From Brachionus rotundiformis (lineage: Eukaryota > Rotifera > Eurotatoria > Ploima > Brachionidae), in the NCBI GenBank assembly GCA_016802295.1, contig JAESIW010000129.1, forward strand, positions 1-64,000: a stretch of 64,000 nucleotides of DNA, written 5' to 3'. Shown here in pieces: positions 44,543-55,955 of the stretch (positions within the stretch are counted from its first letter, which is position 1; each line of letters opens with the position of its first letter). Both the position numbers and the translations under genes were made by a program. The notes beneath the pieces were generated by a model, which saw nothing but the letters and a program-made list of their open reading frames with translations, did no database searches and was not told the DNA's origin.

Positions 44543-45058
44543 TTATGCACATTTACAAGAAACAGATCGATGTTCAAAATGAAAGTTCCATTCCCATTCC
44601 ATTTTTTTAACATCACACAGTCCCTTTGCCAATATAGGCCGTAACTCATACTTATTTTGGCAATTTAAAGTTCTTCTCTGTACAGGGTCATAATAAAATT
44701 TCGATCTACAATAGAAAACATCTATTTCAAAAGGATATCTATCGATGCGTTTCAATGTGGTATTTATAATGAGATTTTCTTCAGCATGACCCATGAATAT
44801 ATCATTTGTGGTCAATTTGTCAATTCTTTTATCCGAATTTAGGATAATATTGCGATAATATTTGTTAAAAAATGAGATAGAATGTTTTCTTGTTTTCTGA
44901 AAGAAGTGGCTTTCGTGCAATTTCAGTTGAGTTTGAAGATGGCTATTTGATGGATTCTGGCAATCAGTTACCATACTCAAAATGCTTGAGTTTACAAAAT
45001 ATCTTGAGAACAATGAGATATAGAATAATTTTAAAATCATATTGAATAAAGAGCACAT
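44543..45058 (-). CDS. Probable IL-17-like secreted cystine-knot cytokine
   Basis: A single exon, 171 residues. The N-terminus has a hydrophobic leader (MCSLFNMILKLFYISLFSRY). The C-terminal 65 residues follow the IL-17 fold pattern: RYPFEIDVFYC, a second Cys after about 17 residues (LNCQNKYELRPIL), a Cys in KGLCDV, then a Trp-containing strand (EWEWNFHFEHRS) and a terminal V-x-C-x-C (VSCKCA). Spacing of W, V and the C-x-C end matches IL-17s, but overall similarity is too low for certainty. Another small cystine-knot ligand is the alternative. It should be secreted and signal through a receptor not seen here. Confidence 0.5.
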   Translation of the reverse strand: MCSLFNMILKLFYISLFSRYFVNSSILSMVTDCQNPSNSHLQTQLKLHESHFFQKTRKHSISFFNKYYRNIILNSDKRIDKLTTNDIFMGHAEENLIINTTLKRIDRYPFEIDVFYCRSKFYYDPVQRRTLNCQNKYELRPILAKGLCDVKKMEWEWNFHFEHRSVSCKCA

Positions 45059-46664
45059 TTGTCTATTAATATTTATAGTACTAAATAAAAAAATTATGCT
45101 TTACGACAAAACATATCATTCAAAAACATTCATTACATGATAAGCATTTAGTATATTTATAAATACCAAAACAAGTAAAAAAGAAAATAAGATTATTTCT
45201 AAATATAAACGTTGACAATTCATTACTCTTAATGTATAAATAGTTTTATCATGAGTCATGATAATAAAGTTAAAGATTTTTTGAAAATTTTATAATAAAT
45301 TTTCTAATATTATCGTCAAGTTGATGCAATCTACCAGTCTTTTAATTCTTATATCAATTTTTTTTAACTAGGTACATTATCTTCTACTCTCAGTGTAGCA
45401 TAAGCATCCTCACGTCCCTTCCATTCTACACTTTTCTTAGTGGCAATATCTGATTGTCACCATGTAAATTTTATCTCTTTAAACTGTTCTCTTTCAGGTC
45501 ATCTTTGGTATTCCAGCACTTCGTTTTCCTTTAGGTGTCCGAAATAATGTTGTCTTCTGCGTTTAATCTTGCAGATTGGCTCTGTATTCAGAACCATATT
45601 TAATATAACAAGACCTAAAAAGATTCAATTTAGTCCCCAGTCGAGAAGATTTTGATTTCCTTTAATTTGAAGAAAGCGTTTCTGGCTTTCGTTAATCTGT
45701 TTCGGATGTTAGTCACGATTTTTGCTAATCATGCATCCCAGATAAACAAAGCTGTCAACCTAACAATTTTAAAATACTGGTGACAAATTTTAATTAAAAT
45801 AATATAACTTTTTTAGTAATACTTATCATTAAAAAGCACTATTTACTGATAAGTTTTAATTTTAAAATTAAAACATATTCTAAAACGTTTAATATATTTT
45901 ATTTTATTAAAAAAATAAATATTATCTTACATTTATTTTAAAGTAATATCTTCTTTTAATAGAAGAAAATAGTTATTATTATTATTGTTGAGCTACGGTA
46001 AGTAGAATAACCAAGTAAGTGTATTTGAGAAGAAATGTGTTATTCTATTTGTTCCAATCATTTTTTATTAAGAGCTTTCCAAACAGGAACAGTAAACTCA
46101 AGATGGATAGCTGTCTGAATTTGTTTTAACAGTAAATTTACTTGATAACAAATTATAAAAGTTTTGCTCACAACTAAAAGGTTGGATGAATTATAAAAGT
46201 AAAGAAATCCCGTTTTGAAATTTGGTTTATTTTAGCTCAAAATCATATTAAAAAATAAAAACTTTTTTAAAATTATTTTTAAATTATCAGACTCTTCAAA
46301 CTAAATTTCTTATTTATTAATTAATTAAGAATAATTGTTTAATTTATTGATGTAAAACTGGTTGTTGGCTATTTTATTTTCTATGAGAGATTAACAAAAA
46401 TAATACAAAAGACGCCTTATTTGATATTTTTAAACTTTGATAAGAGTCCTTCTATCCAGTTTTACTTAAAATCAATCAATTCATATCATTCTGACTATTG
46501 ATTTATTTATTTTTGTAAAACAAATAGACTTTAATATTTTTATATGGTTATTTTTTATGTAAAAAAATTACATGTGGGGATTTTTAATCTTAATAAAATT
46601 TATTTTGTTTCTTAAAAGTCAATATAAATTAGATAAAAAATAAAAAATTTAGACAAAAAAAACT
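45059..46664. other. Intergenic containing a LINE relic
   Basis: Apart from the reverse-transcriptase remnant at 45371-45760, this is A+T-rich DNA with no gene I can support. Confidence 0.55.
45371..45760 (-). mobile_element. LINE (non-LTR) reverse transcriptase fragment
   Basis: Minus-strand frames read VDSFVYLGCMISKNRD, then after a one-base shift TNIRNRLTKARNAFFKL and KEIKIFSTGD. This is the F-x-YLG-x-x-I ... DI-x-x-RI-x-KARxAF block found just after the RT core in many non-LTR elements. Further 3', GREDAYATLRVEDNVP is open again. Stops and frameshifts show decay. No target duplication or poly(A) end was identified. Confidence 0.65.
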
Positions 46665-48674
46665 CTATTTCATTAAAAATCTTAATTTTTCCATTTGAGC
46701 TGGCAAAAATGTGATCATTTCCTTGCACACCTGATATTCATTTACCATTATGTCCATTGCAGTATTATTGCCCGACTTTGTCTCTTTATCACAATAATCA
46801 CAAATGTACGAATAGCTTTCCAAAGTTTGCTTCAAATTCTCAAGTCTTTTGCTCGGCTCGACAGCTATTATTTTAGAGTAAAGTCTACCTAAATAAAACT
46901 TTGCCAAAAGAGCAGGTCTTATATTGTGGTCATCAAATTTTTCAGGCAGAACTTTTCTTTCAGGCTGAACCTTCATCGTATTCAAAAATTTATTAAAATA
47001 ATCTATAGACTTTAAAGCCAATTGGTTTATTTTGTTGACTGACTGGGCCGATTTATCGGCACTAAGCTCATTATTTTCCTTTTTTTCGCGAAAAATGTCT
47101 ATTTTCAGGTCCAACATCTCACTGTAAATAGTGCCCACATCAAATAAAAGCTGTCTTTTGAGACTTAAATAAAACTGTTCGCTTAGCTCATCACAAATTG
47201 GCTGCAGCAAGTCCAATCTTCTTTTCTGCATCTTGCATTTTCTGTCCATATCTTCCTCAAAAAATATCAAACACGAATACAATTCACTCAAATCACGAGT
47301 TATCTCACAATGGTCAGTCACATATCCATCTATAACAAACACTTGTCTTATCTCATTTAAAATTTGTTGTGACTTAAGAAATATTTGTTTGGCTTGGCAA
47401 AAATCAAGAGCAATATTTGAAGTAATTGCATGGCGTTCACATTTGTCCAGATTGTAAAGCTGAGTTGGTAAATTGAAGTGGAACTTGCTTGGCTTATCCA
47501 TTTCATCAATCAAGCCATTTTGATCAGGTTGTTCGGCTGATTTGAGGAGTTTGGACCTGGAGCTCTTGAGCAGCTCAATTCCGTATTTTGCCCAGCAACG
47601 GCGAATGCTTGCACTTTGTTCTTTTAGTTTTTCTTGGTTTTGCTTAACCTCTAGTGAGTTCAATTTGTCCAAAATGGCTTCGGCACAACACAAACAATGT
47701 CTTGCGGTGGCAAAGTCTTGCTCACAAACGTAGTATTGGGACAATGCTGCTGCATGAGTAGCCCAATCTAGTGGGCTGAATAGCACTCGTTCTTGAGGCT
47801 GTTCATTCAGATTTTTGCTTTTTAGTATCTCTTCATATTCGTCCGGATTACCTTTAAGGCTGTCAATTACTTCATTGTGTTCGTCTATTTGACGCTGTAG
47901 AGTAAGATGACAATAATTGGCTGAACGTTCTTTTTCATCCAATTTGCCATAAATTTGCGCAAAAAAGAAAAGACTGTGGGTGTACAATGCTTCGAAGTTG
48001 TCTCTTCTTTTTTTTAGGCTTAGATTTTTGTTAAGAATGATCAGTTCACTTGGATCAAATGGAATTGTTCCAAATTTGCATTTCTCGTCATTGGAAAAAT
48101 TTTTGTCCGACTTTAACTTATAACATTGGTAAATTTCCTCAATTGTTTGAATTAAATCTAGACATTTTTTGAAATTATTACGTGATGACCAAACAAATAT
48201 GAGCTCATTGAACGAGCTCAATTTTAAATTATAAAACAAAGGATTGTATTCTTCTAATGGACTTTCTGCATTCAAATCGTCCAATTCTTTTACCAGTTTT
48301 GAAAGTATTCTTTCACCAAACCCAGTTTCTTCTGTTTCTATATAGTTTTTGGCCAGATTGAATTCAATTAGCTTCTCTATTAGAAAAGATTTGGAGCTTT
48401 TGGAAAATTTTTCTTGACATATTTGCTCTATTTTGGCATAAAAGTATTCGTATTTTTCCACCAAATGGGTCTCTTGTTCGGAGACTAAAAACTGGCTTTT
48501 GTCATCAATTGAATACGGTATTTGTTGATCCAATTCTTGGGCAAGATTGGTAAGAATTTTGCGCGCTTCATACTTGGTCTTGAATGGTTCTTCTTCCGGG
48601 TCCTTAAGCGATTCAACATAATAAAGGTTTATGTATTCATTGTATTTTTGTTTTATTAATTTCAAATCTTTCAT
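46665..48674 (-). CDS. KIFBP: KIF-binding protein (KIFBP)
   Basis: Single exon, 669 residues, against about 620 in vertebrates. It is alpha-helical throughout with TPR-like repeats. Family landmarks include ILTNLAQELDQQIPYSIDD near the N-terminus, LFSPLDWATHAAALSQYYVC followed by DFATARHCLCCAEAIL, LDKCERHAITSNIALDFCQA and a C-terminal ALLAKFYLGRLYSKI. The family binds the motor domains of a subset of kinesins and keeps them off microtubules, controlling axonal and mitochondrial transport. There is no signal or membrane segment. The start ATG is the first in frame and gives the expected N-terminal position. Confidence 0.85.
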   Translation of the reverse strand: MKDLKLIKQKYNEYINLYYVESLKDPEEEPFKTKYEARKILTNLAQELDQQIPYSIDDKSQFLVSEQETHLVEKYEYFYAKIEQICQEKFSKSSKSFLIEKLIEFNLAKNYIETEETGFGERILSKLVKELDDLNAESPLEEYNPLFYNLKLSSFNELIFVWSSRNNFKKCLDLIQTIEEIYQCYKLKSDKNFSNDEKCKFGTIPFDPSELIILNKNLSLKKRRDNFEALYTHSLFFFAQIYGKLDEKERSANYCHLTLQRQIDEHNEVIDSLKGNPDEYEEILKSKNLNEQPQERVLFSPLDWATHAAALSQYYVCEQDFATARHCLCCAEAILDKLNSLEVKQNQEKLKEQSASIRRCWAKYGIELLKSSRSKLLKSAEQPDQNGLIDEMDKPSKFHFNLPTQLYNLDKCERHAITSNIALDFCQAKQIFLKSQQILNEIRQVFVIDGYVTDHCEITRDLSELYSCLIFFEEDMDRKCKMQKRRLDLLQPICDELSEQFYLSLKRQLLFDVGTIYSEMLDLKIDIFREKKENNELSADKSAQSVNKINQLALKSIDYFNKFLNTMKVQPERKVLPEKFDDHNIRPALLAKFYLGRLYSKIIAVEPSKRLENLKQTLESYSYICDYCDKETKSGNNTAMDIMVNEYQVCKEMITFLPAQMEKLRFLMK

Positions 48675-49055
48675 TATAATTCTAAATTTTGTTTTATCAT
48701 TTATTTATATTATATTAGAATTTTTAAGCTAGAGAAACTATTTGACTATTTTCTAGCTAAATATTAAAGTTGGAATTGCACTAGTTTCTATGGAAATTTA
48801 ATAATTTCTTTTGAATACTTTCCGAAATTACTATTTTTTAATTTAAATTTTAGTCTTATTTTTGATCAATAAATTAAATAAAAAACAATAATAAGTTAAT
48901 AATTGTTAAAATATTTATATTTTAAAAGAGAAGCTGACTCCTCTAGTATTAATAAAAAATTAAATTTAAAAAAAAAGGAATTTTATTTGTCTAAAACAAA
49001 AAATAATTTTAAAAAAAGAATAACTTAGTTCAATAAAAGAGATTATAATTAAAAC
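48675..49055. other. Intergenic, no gene seen
   Basis: A+T-rich spacer between the KIFBP 5' end and the EOGT 3' end. Confidence 0.6.
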
Positions 49056-50758
49056 TTAGAGTTCGGACTTAGCATCGGTAAATTTTGTATATTTTTTTTC
49101 TATCTGCTCCCTATACTTTGGATGATTTTTAACATATTCAATCATTTTTTTCACCATTCGAACAAACTCTTTAGTGTCAAAAGAGTAATTGGTAAACTTT
49201 TTGTGTGGTGTACCTAATTGGGGATGCTTTCCCTCATCTTGTGGATACACTTTGCTCTCATTCTCCCATGTAAAGTACTTAATTCCGCGCAAACGAGCCA
49301 AATCAGCATAGCAATCCTTGTCCTCACAATTGTGAATCTCGAAGACTGTGGCCCAGTCTGGCAAGAACAGCAAATGAGTCAAGCCAGAGCCGTGCATGCT
49401 CATGAAAATGTCACTGTTATGAGTTGTCCTAATTTGGTCAACAAATGGCACATTTATGTCATAAGTAACTAGTTTTAGTTCAACTTGTTTTCCAAGTTTT
49501 TTTCTTATTTCCTTGACTATTTGATCTTGATTCAAGATATTACGAAATTGTGTACCTCTAGCCAAAAATGTTATGCGTATCTTATCTTCTAGTGGACCAT
49601 CTTGATTAATTTTAAACCTGTGCAAAACATGCTCAGAAAAAGCCCTTTTTTTATAAAATTTTATTTTCTTATTCTTTTTCCAATTGAATATTTACCTAAA
49701 AAGACCAGTGCTATGGCAACCATAAATAAGCGGCATATTGTAGAATAGGCCAAAGCGCATACGGGCGAGAAATGAAAACACAGCATCACGGAAACAAACC
49801 TAGGCAAAATTATTATCGAAATAAATTTTTTTTTTTACCAATTTTGTTAATTAAGTAATTAACTAACTTTTTTACTGTCATAGCTCTTGATATGAATTGG
49901 TTTTTTTTTTGAAAAAACCTTCCACATGTCACTGAAATAGCTCCAATAGTCGGCTCCACTGGTGTCCCAGAAAACAATATTGACATTTTGTAGGAAAGAA
50001 TTGTTGGCATGCTGAGTCACATAAAGATTGATAAAATCACAAAAATGATGGTACATGTTTACACCAGCGTCCAATTTGATCAAAAAAGTTGGCTCGTTGA
50101 CGACAATGTCACATTTGTTGTCCTCAATGGGATTTTTTTCGAAATCTTGAAACAACTGAAGTTCTGAGTACCAAGACTGAAGCGGACTCTTATGGTCGCC
50201 ATTTTTGTGCATTAGACCAGCGTCGAGCTTGCATCTACCACCCACTTGACCTTTCTTGAAAATATCCTCCCTATATCTATCATTCGAATTTTTAGAATTT
50301 AAATCTTTAAAATCAAAAAATATATTTTTGGCCCGACACATTCTTAAATGGTCAACACATTCCAATTTACTATCGCCAGGATTTTCTGGTTTGCAATATG
50401 TCTTCATTTCACCAAGTCGCTCTTTTAAATAGCCAAAGTCGCCCTGCTTCCAGAACAATTCGATTTGCTCTTGCTTGTCAGTGACCCAGCCATTTGAACT
50501 GCCTGGACATTCTGGTAAAAAAAGTCGATTGCCATTTTTACAATTTTTCTCATAGCCCCAACATTTGCTTTGCTCAGCAAGCTCTCTGTACGGGCAAAGA
50601 TCTTCTTTTAGACATTTTTTTCTCAAACCTGGATTTGAATTGAAAAAATAGGGCATATGTTCCGATGGTAGATTGAGCTTTTGCCATATTTTTGACTGAC
50701 ACTCAATTTGACAGAAAAAATTAATTATCAATAGGTTTAAAAAAACTTCAAATTTCAT
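49056..50758 (-). CDS. EOGT: EGF domain-specific O-GlcNAc transferase
   Basis: Three exons: 49868-50758, 49696-49799 and 49056-49644, giving 527 residues. It is a GT61-family enzyme in the ER lumen that adds O-GlcNAc to Ser/Thr of folded EGF repeats such as those of Notch. A hydrophobic leader (FLNLLIINFFC) precedes LPSEHMPYFFNSNPGL. Conserved blocks follow: ECPGSSNGWV, RAKNIFFDF, NVNIVFWDT, IFMSMHGSGLTHLLFLPDWA, FEIHNCEDKDCYADLARLRG, VYPQDEGKHPQLG and KFTNYSFD. The protein ends KSEL, occupying the position of the ER-retrieval HDEL/KDEL-type signal. Length and motif order match animal orthologues along the whole chain. Confidence 0.95.
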
Positions 50759-51628
50759 ATCTAAAGAACAAATTTAATCCCAATAATCAAAATAACTGTT
50801 TATTATAATCATATATTTTAAATTAAGTCCTATTTTTAATGAAATTTTGAATTTTTGCAAAAAAATTTTTCTAACTAGCATAAATTATTTGTGTCATGAT
50901 TTTTTGAAAGTCCAATAATCAAGGCTAATGAGTGTTTAAAAATGTAGCCTGTATCCATGAGACGACTATTCATGATTGAATAGAAATCTCCAGTGCAAAT
51001 AGCTTTTGTTGGCTGGATTTTATCTTAAAGGGGTCAAGATTTCGGATATATGTGGACTATTTGTGTATGGATCAATTTATACATTCAAAAATAATATTTA
51101 CTCATTTTCGGTTTTTTAAACATAAAATTTTGTTTATGTTTTATTAAGGTTGTATTACCTTGGGACTTTACAAATATCTATTTTAATATCATTGACACTC
51201 AGTCATATAATTCTTTAAATTCAAATATTGTATAATTGCTAATTATTAAAAGATAATTTTTAAGTCTAATATTTTTTAAGTATTTGAAATATTAAAGATC
51301 TATTTTGAAAGATAAACGTGATTATATTTTGTGATATAGAATTCATCTCTTTTATTTTTAAGAATAAAATAAAATTTTTAAATCAATATTTTTTCAAGGC
51401 TATGATAATTTAGCACAATTAATAAATTTAGCTGCTAAATTAAAAAAAATCATCATAATAATATCTATCAATAATCATATTTAAATAAAAGACAAAAACA
51501 ACAACTTGACTTATAAAATAAAATTTTTATAAAATCATCATTTGAATTAAAATTTATTTTTTCAACAAAAAAATTCAATTAATTTTGACGATAATTTTCA
51601 ACTAACAATTATCTTTTGATAAAAAAAG
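50759..51628. other. Divergent intergenic spacer, no gene seen
   Basis: It lies between the 5' ends of EOGT and the LAP1-like gene. A+T-rich with no recognisable promoter element. Confidence 0.5.
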
Positions 51629-52757
51629 ATGACTGATAATTATGTGAATGGTATAAAAGAAGTTAAAGTAAGGCCCAATATAAAAAATAACTCTACGATG
51701 GAAGATTTTAGTTCAAGTGAAAATGAAGATGTTATTCAGAATTCGGACTCGTCTGAAGATGGTGTAAATAAATTTTTCAATTAAATAATTCAATGTTAAA
51801 TTAACTTAATTAAGCATTTTTTAATAGATTGAGATTAATAACAACCTAAGACAGAAAAATGCAGTTGAATATGACGAGGATATGAATAATAGTCAGAATT
51901 CAGATAAAAAGGAATTTGATGATGAGTCCTCGTCACAAAAAGATGAAAAAAATAACCCATATGATAAAAATGAATTAAGGAATAATATGAGCTTGGAAAA
52001 TAAACATGATGATTTGAAAAAAACCAAAGAAATAAACTTGAAAATAATACTAATTTTGACTGTGATATTTTTAAGTGTTCTGTATAAAATTTATTTGCCA
52101 AAGACAATAGATAAAAAGAAAATTTGTAAAATAGACCTTGACCAACTTAAAAAAAATTATCCGAACCAAAGCAACAATTTTTGGATAAACATAGAAAGCA
52201 GTTATAAACACAGTGTGGTAAAATCCAAGGATCCATCGATCATATTGATGATATATGATGAACAAACTGCTGCAACTTACTTAAAATTGAGCCAAGAAAT
52301 TCTTAACAATCTTAATAAAATAGATTGTTCTAGTAGCCATGTAATTATTAATTCAAAAAATGATAACTATTTTAATGGTCTAATTGAAAGTGATAAATTA
52401 GACGAATCCAAATTTTATCTTGATTCCGAGCTGTCCGATTATTTTAAGTCTGGTGGTAAATTAGCCTTAATTGAAGACATTCAGAGATTACCCGCCCATT
52501 CAATGGTATTATTCTACGCATATGGTGATGAGGAAAAGTATGCAAAATTTCCCGGAATTTTAATTTTCATGTCATTAAAGCTTGATTATATATTGGATGC
52601 TGAACTAAAAGATAATTACTTGGCAAGACCAAAATTGCTCAGAGAGTTTGCTGAAAAGTATATGTTTGAAATGTGGTCTAAAAAAATTGGAGAGGATCAA
52701 TTGAAACCACTGTTTACACGAATAGCCAATAATGTCATACTAGTTAATAGAGAATAA
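51629..52757 (+). CDS. TOR1AIP: Torsin-1A-interacting protein (LAP1/LULL1-like)
   Basis: Two exons: 51629-51763 and 51828-52757, giving 354 residues. The N-terminal 130 residues are acidic and Ser/Asn-rich (nuclear or cytosolic side). One transmembrane helix (LKIILILTVIFLSVLYKIYL) follows. The luminal C-terminal domain has family features: WINIESSYKHSVV, SIILMIYDEQTAATYLKLSQ, ELSDYFKSGGKLALIEDIQR, LPAHSMVLFYAYGDEE, and a C-terminal MWSKKI...LFTRIANNVILV. In this family the luminal domain docks on torsin AAA+ ATPases and activates them through an arginine finger; R in the IQRLPA segment is the candidate. It would reside in the inner nuclear envelope or ER. Confidence 0.85.
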
Positions 52758-54455
52758 TTTAATTTAAGTTTTTTTAATCAAATATATCTATTTTATATTT
52801 CCAAATAAAAAGTTGATTTCGATTTTTTTTAATTTGTTAATAATAGCACGCTATGATTTATAATGAATTAATAAAAATCAATTTTGGCTTAATTGAGCTT
52901 GGACCAATTTAACATTTCTCAATTGGGAATTCGAAGCGTGATTCATTTTGTGTAATTTCCTAAATATAAATTTATCATAAGACAAAATATATGAGTCCAA
53001 AGTCTAACTTTAAAGAATTTTAATTGATACTTCATGTAATTTGGTTTTTTGATGTTTTTTAATAAAATTTTAATAAATTTTTTCAATACATAAGTGAAAG
53101 TTTAATATTTAGTATTAAGTGACTTGCGCTTATGTTTATCTTTTTTATACACTTGGTAAATAATTTTAACCAAAAGAAAAAAAAGATAACAAGTGACCAA
53201 ACGTATCTATCTTGGCTCTCGAAATAACCTCATTTTTAAAGGTCTAATTCTTAACTGAAAATTGTTCAAAAAGTTCATTCAATAAATTATGATTTTGTAA
53301 AATTTATTCAATTATTTTTTCTTCAAAAAGTTTATTAGGTCACCCACTATCTATAAAAGAAAAGCTAAATTTATCTTCTTACCAAGCAAATAGCATTCAT
53401 TTTGGCACAAAATTTTAATGCTACTAGAAACAAGGTTTTAAATATTATCTTATTCAGGAAAATCAATTTTTTTAAAAATAATTAAATGTAATTTTATCTA
53501 AAAATACAGAATTATCTCATAATTAACTTAAAATTAAAATATCGAAAATATATGAAATTTTTAATACATTTAGAAAATTTATTCTTCTAAGATAAGTTTA
53601 TCTTAATGTTAAAAATTATCAGACATATTTGTCAAGATTAGATGACATAAAAATATCATACTATTTCTATGATTAATTTAATTTTACCTTTATTTTATAA
53701 TTTAGCAGTCTTATACGTGAGAAATCTGAAACCATAAACCAATTTTATTTTGGAATCATATATTTGAAAACAAAAACATAAATAATTTGAAAGGATTTAA
53801 AATAGGTAAAATTTATTTTATAGAAGAGAGACAAGACAATTTGGTTGGAATATGTTTTATTATAAAATTTAGTAAAGAATTTTTTTTCTTGTTAATAAAC
53901 AAATAAAGAGAAAAATTCCAAAAATAATTTTAGATAAATCAGTCGAGTATTTTCCTAGTGTTATGTATGATTCGTGATCAAAAGCTGATCACAACACACC
54001 GCTCATAAACTAAACTGTTATTTATACCAATTCCAAATGCTGTCTCCAATGAAATATTTCTTCTACTATTTTATCTTAATTCTTAAATGAATGATTCACA
54101 ATCTAAAATTAAATTTTATTTTGCATCTTTATATGCACTTGGCATTTTATGCTGAATAAGAAAAATATATTCAATAACTCAGAAATATTTTATGATATAT
54201 TTAACTATTTTTTTTTAGTTTTTGAATGAATAAATATTAATTCTCGTGGTCTTTTTTTAATAATTAAAAACGCAATTTTAATTTTGTATTTTGCGCAATT
54301 AAGAATTATTTAAGACGAAATAAAATCTTAATAGATAACAATTGCTTACGCCTTACGTGCGTATAGACACTTTTTGCTCAACTTTTAAACATCTGTTAAA
54401 TTTTTAATGTTAATTTTTAAGTTTAGAGAAAAAAATAATTATTAAATGATAGACG
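52758..54455. other. Intergenic, no gene seen
   Basis: About 1.7 kb of A+T-rich DNA with no coding or RNA signal recognised. A GTGATCAAAAGCTGATCAC near-palindrome at about 53970-53990 is the only structured word. Confidence 0.5.
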
Positions 54456-55955
54456 ATGAGTTTAAATTTGTACTATAGTGTCAAAGAGCCGGAGCATAAT
54501 GTGAGCTTTAAGCAGACCCAATGGCTAACCCCTTATCAAGTGCTGGACAAACTCGGAGTCAGAAACCTTCTTTCTTACCAAATTAGCGCCAATAGGCTCA
54601 TTTTTCCCAATGAATTGATCATTTCCGAGTCCACACAGTGCATTAGTGACATTATTTTTTTGTCAAAGTATACAGACAGGCACGGAGGCCTTAAGCTAGA
54701 GAGCATTTTCTTGTCCCAATTGGTCTCACTTCTGTGCACCTCCAATTCAAACACTTGCATGCTGATCGACACGATTCGCATTCTAAGCATCGAAAAAGAC
54801 TCCTACTACTGGGAATGTGTCCGCAATTCGAACCAAATACCGCGCAATGCATTCCGAGTGGGCTTTGACAATCTTGCCAAGCAGTTTTCCTACATTGGTC
54901 GCATGAAAGTCTCCTTGCTGAACGAGAATCTTGCGCTCAACATGAGAAACATTACCTACAAGATAACAAACATGTTTGGCTCATTGGTCAACATTTACGA
55001 GTACATACCAGCCATGGTCCTTCAGCTGCATGGTCTTGATAACTGCCTCGACTCACTCTGGTCACGGATCAAGCTATCAATAAAAAGTAACTACACATCT
55101 AAAGACTTGAATCTAATTGCCAACAATTACGAGGTGCTTTGCTTGAAAAAGCAGCCGGCCTCGCTAAAACAACTGTGCAAAAATTGTCTGGTAAAGTTTG
55201 AAGAAGAGACAAATAGCCTGGGTTCAAAGTCAGAATTGAATGAAAGGGAGAAAAAAAAATTATCTCTAAATAGAAGTTTAAAATTAGTGCCAAATTCGGT
55301 CCGGTCCATGCTGTGGCCCTCATTCCTAGTGCCTGGACAATGTTTGGCCAGAAATTCCAGAATGAGATCATCCAATGACATATACGAGCTTAGTCTAAAC
55401 GAGTATGGCAATTTGGGATTTTGTCTGAATAAGTATGGTAGTTCCAAGCGAATAACTTATGAGAAAAATGTGGAAAGTCTACTGGTAAGCCACTCAGGTG
55501 TATATATAATTTATGAAAATAATCGAAGGCCTACTTTGCTCTATAAACACCAGACCATCGAACATGGTTTAACCAATGAGTTTGACGATGGCTACCACAA
55601 TAATATTTTTGATCATTTATTATTCTCTAGTTTTGTCATTGAATTGAGCAACGATGGATTGTTGCGCATTATAATTCACAAGAATAGGCCCAATGTTATC
55701 TGTTTGTTTAGTGTAAATGAGTTTTTTAGCCCGGTTAAATGTGATAAAGAGAAAATACTTGGCAACATAAGTGTCACTAGTCCTTCGATGAATGATTCGA
55801 GAGATAAAAAATCTCACTCGGTTTTGATCAATTTTAAGTTTGTGGCTGATTTGAAGGACTTGAAAGATATACCTTTTAAAATTATGTCTTTAGTGGTAAA
55901 GTTTCTCAAGTCGTTCATCCAATCTGTGGGAAGAATGGCCGCAGTTCGTCAATGA
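54456..55955 (+). CDS. Protein with DM9-like and SOCS-box-like segments
   Basis: A single exon, 499 residues, noticeably less A+T-rich than its flanks. Residues about 120-185 (YYWECVRNSNQIPRNAFRVG, then YIGRMKVS) resemble a DM9/DUF3421 repeat (W...P-x-NA-x-x-x-G-x-D...YIGR). Residues about 225-250 (LIANNYEVLCLKKQPASLKQ then LCKNCL) look like a SOCS-box BC motif (PxSLxxLCxxxL), which recruits elongin B/C and a cullin E3 ligase. The C-terminal half is beta-rich with IYELSLNEYGNLGFCLNKYG and FSSFVIELSNDGLLRIIIHK. If right, it is a substrate adaptor for ubiquitination, but both assignments rest on short motifs. There is no signal peptide or transmembrane helix. Confidence 0.7.
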   Translation: MSLNLYYSVKEPEHNVSFKQTQWLTPYQVLDKLGVRNLLSYQISANRLIFPNELIISESTQCISDIIFLSKYTDRHGGLKLESIFLSQLVSLLCTSNSNTCMLIDTIRILSIEKDSYYWECVRNSNQIPRNAFRVGFDNLAKQFSYIGRMKVSLLNENLALNMRNITYKITNMFGSLVNIYEYIPAMVLQLHGLDNCLDSLWSRIKLSIKSNYTSKDLNLIANNYEVLCLKKQPASLKQLCKNCLVKFEEETNSLGSKSELNEREKKKLSLNRSLKLVPNSVRSMLWPSFLVPGQCLARNSRMRSSNDIYELSLNEYGNLGFCLNKYGSSKRITYEKNVESLLVSHSGVYIIYENNRRPTLLYKHQTIEHGLTNEFDDGYHNNIFDHLLFSSFVIELSNDGLLRIIIHKNRPNVICLFSVNEFFSPVKCDKEKILGNISVTSPSMNDSRDKKSHSVLINFKFVADLKDLKDIPFKIMSLVVKFLKSFIQSVGRMAAVRQ

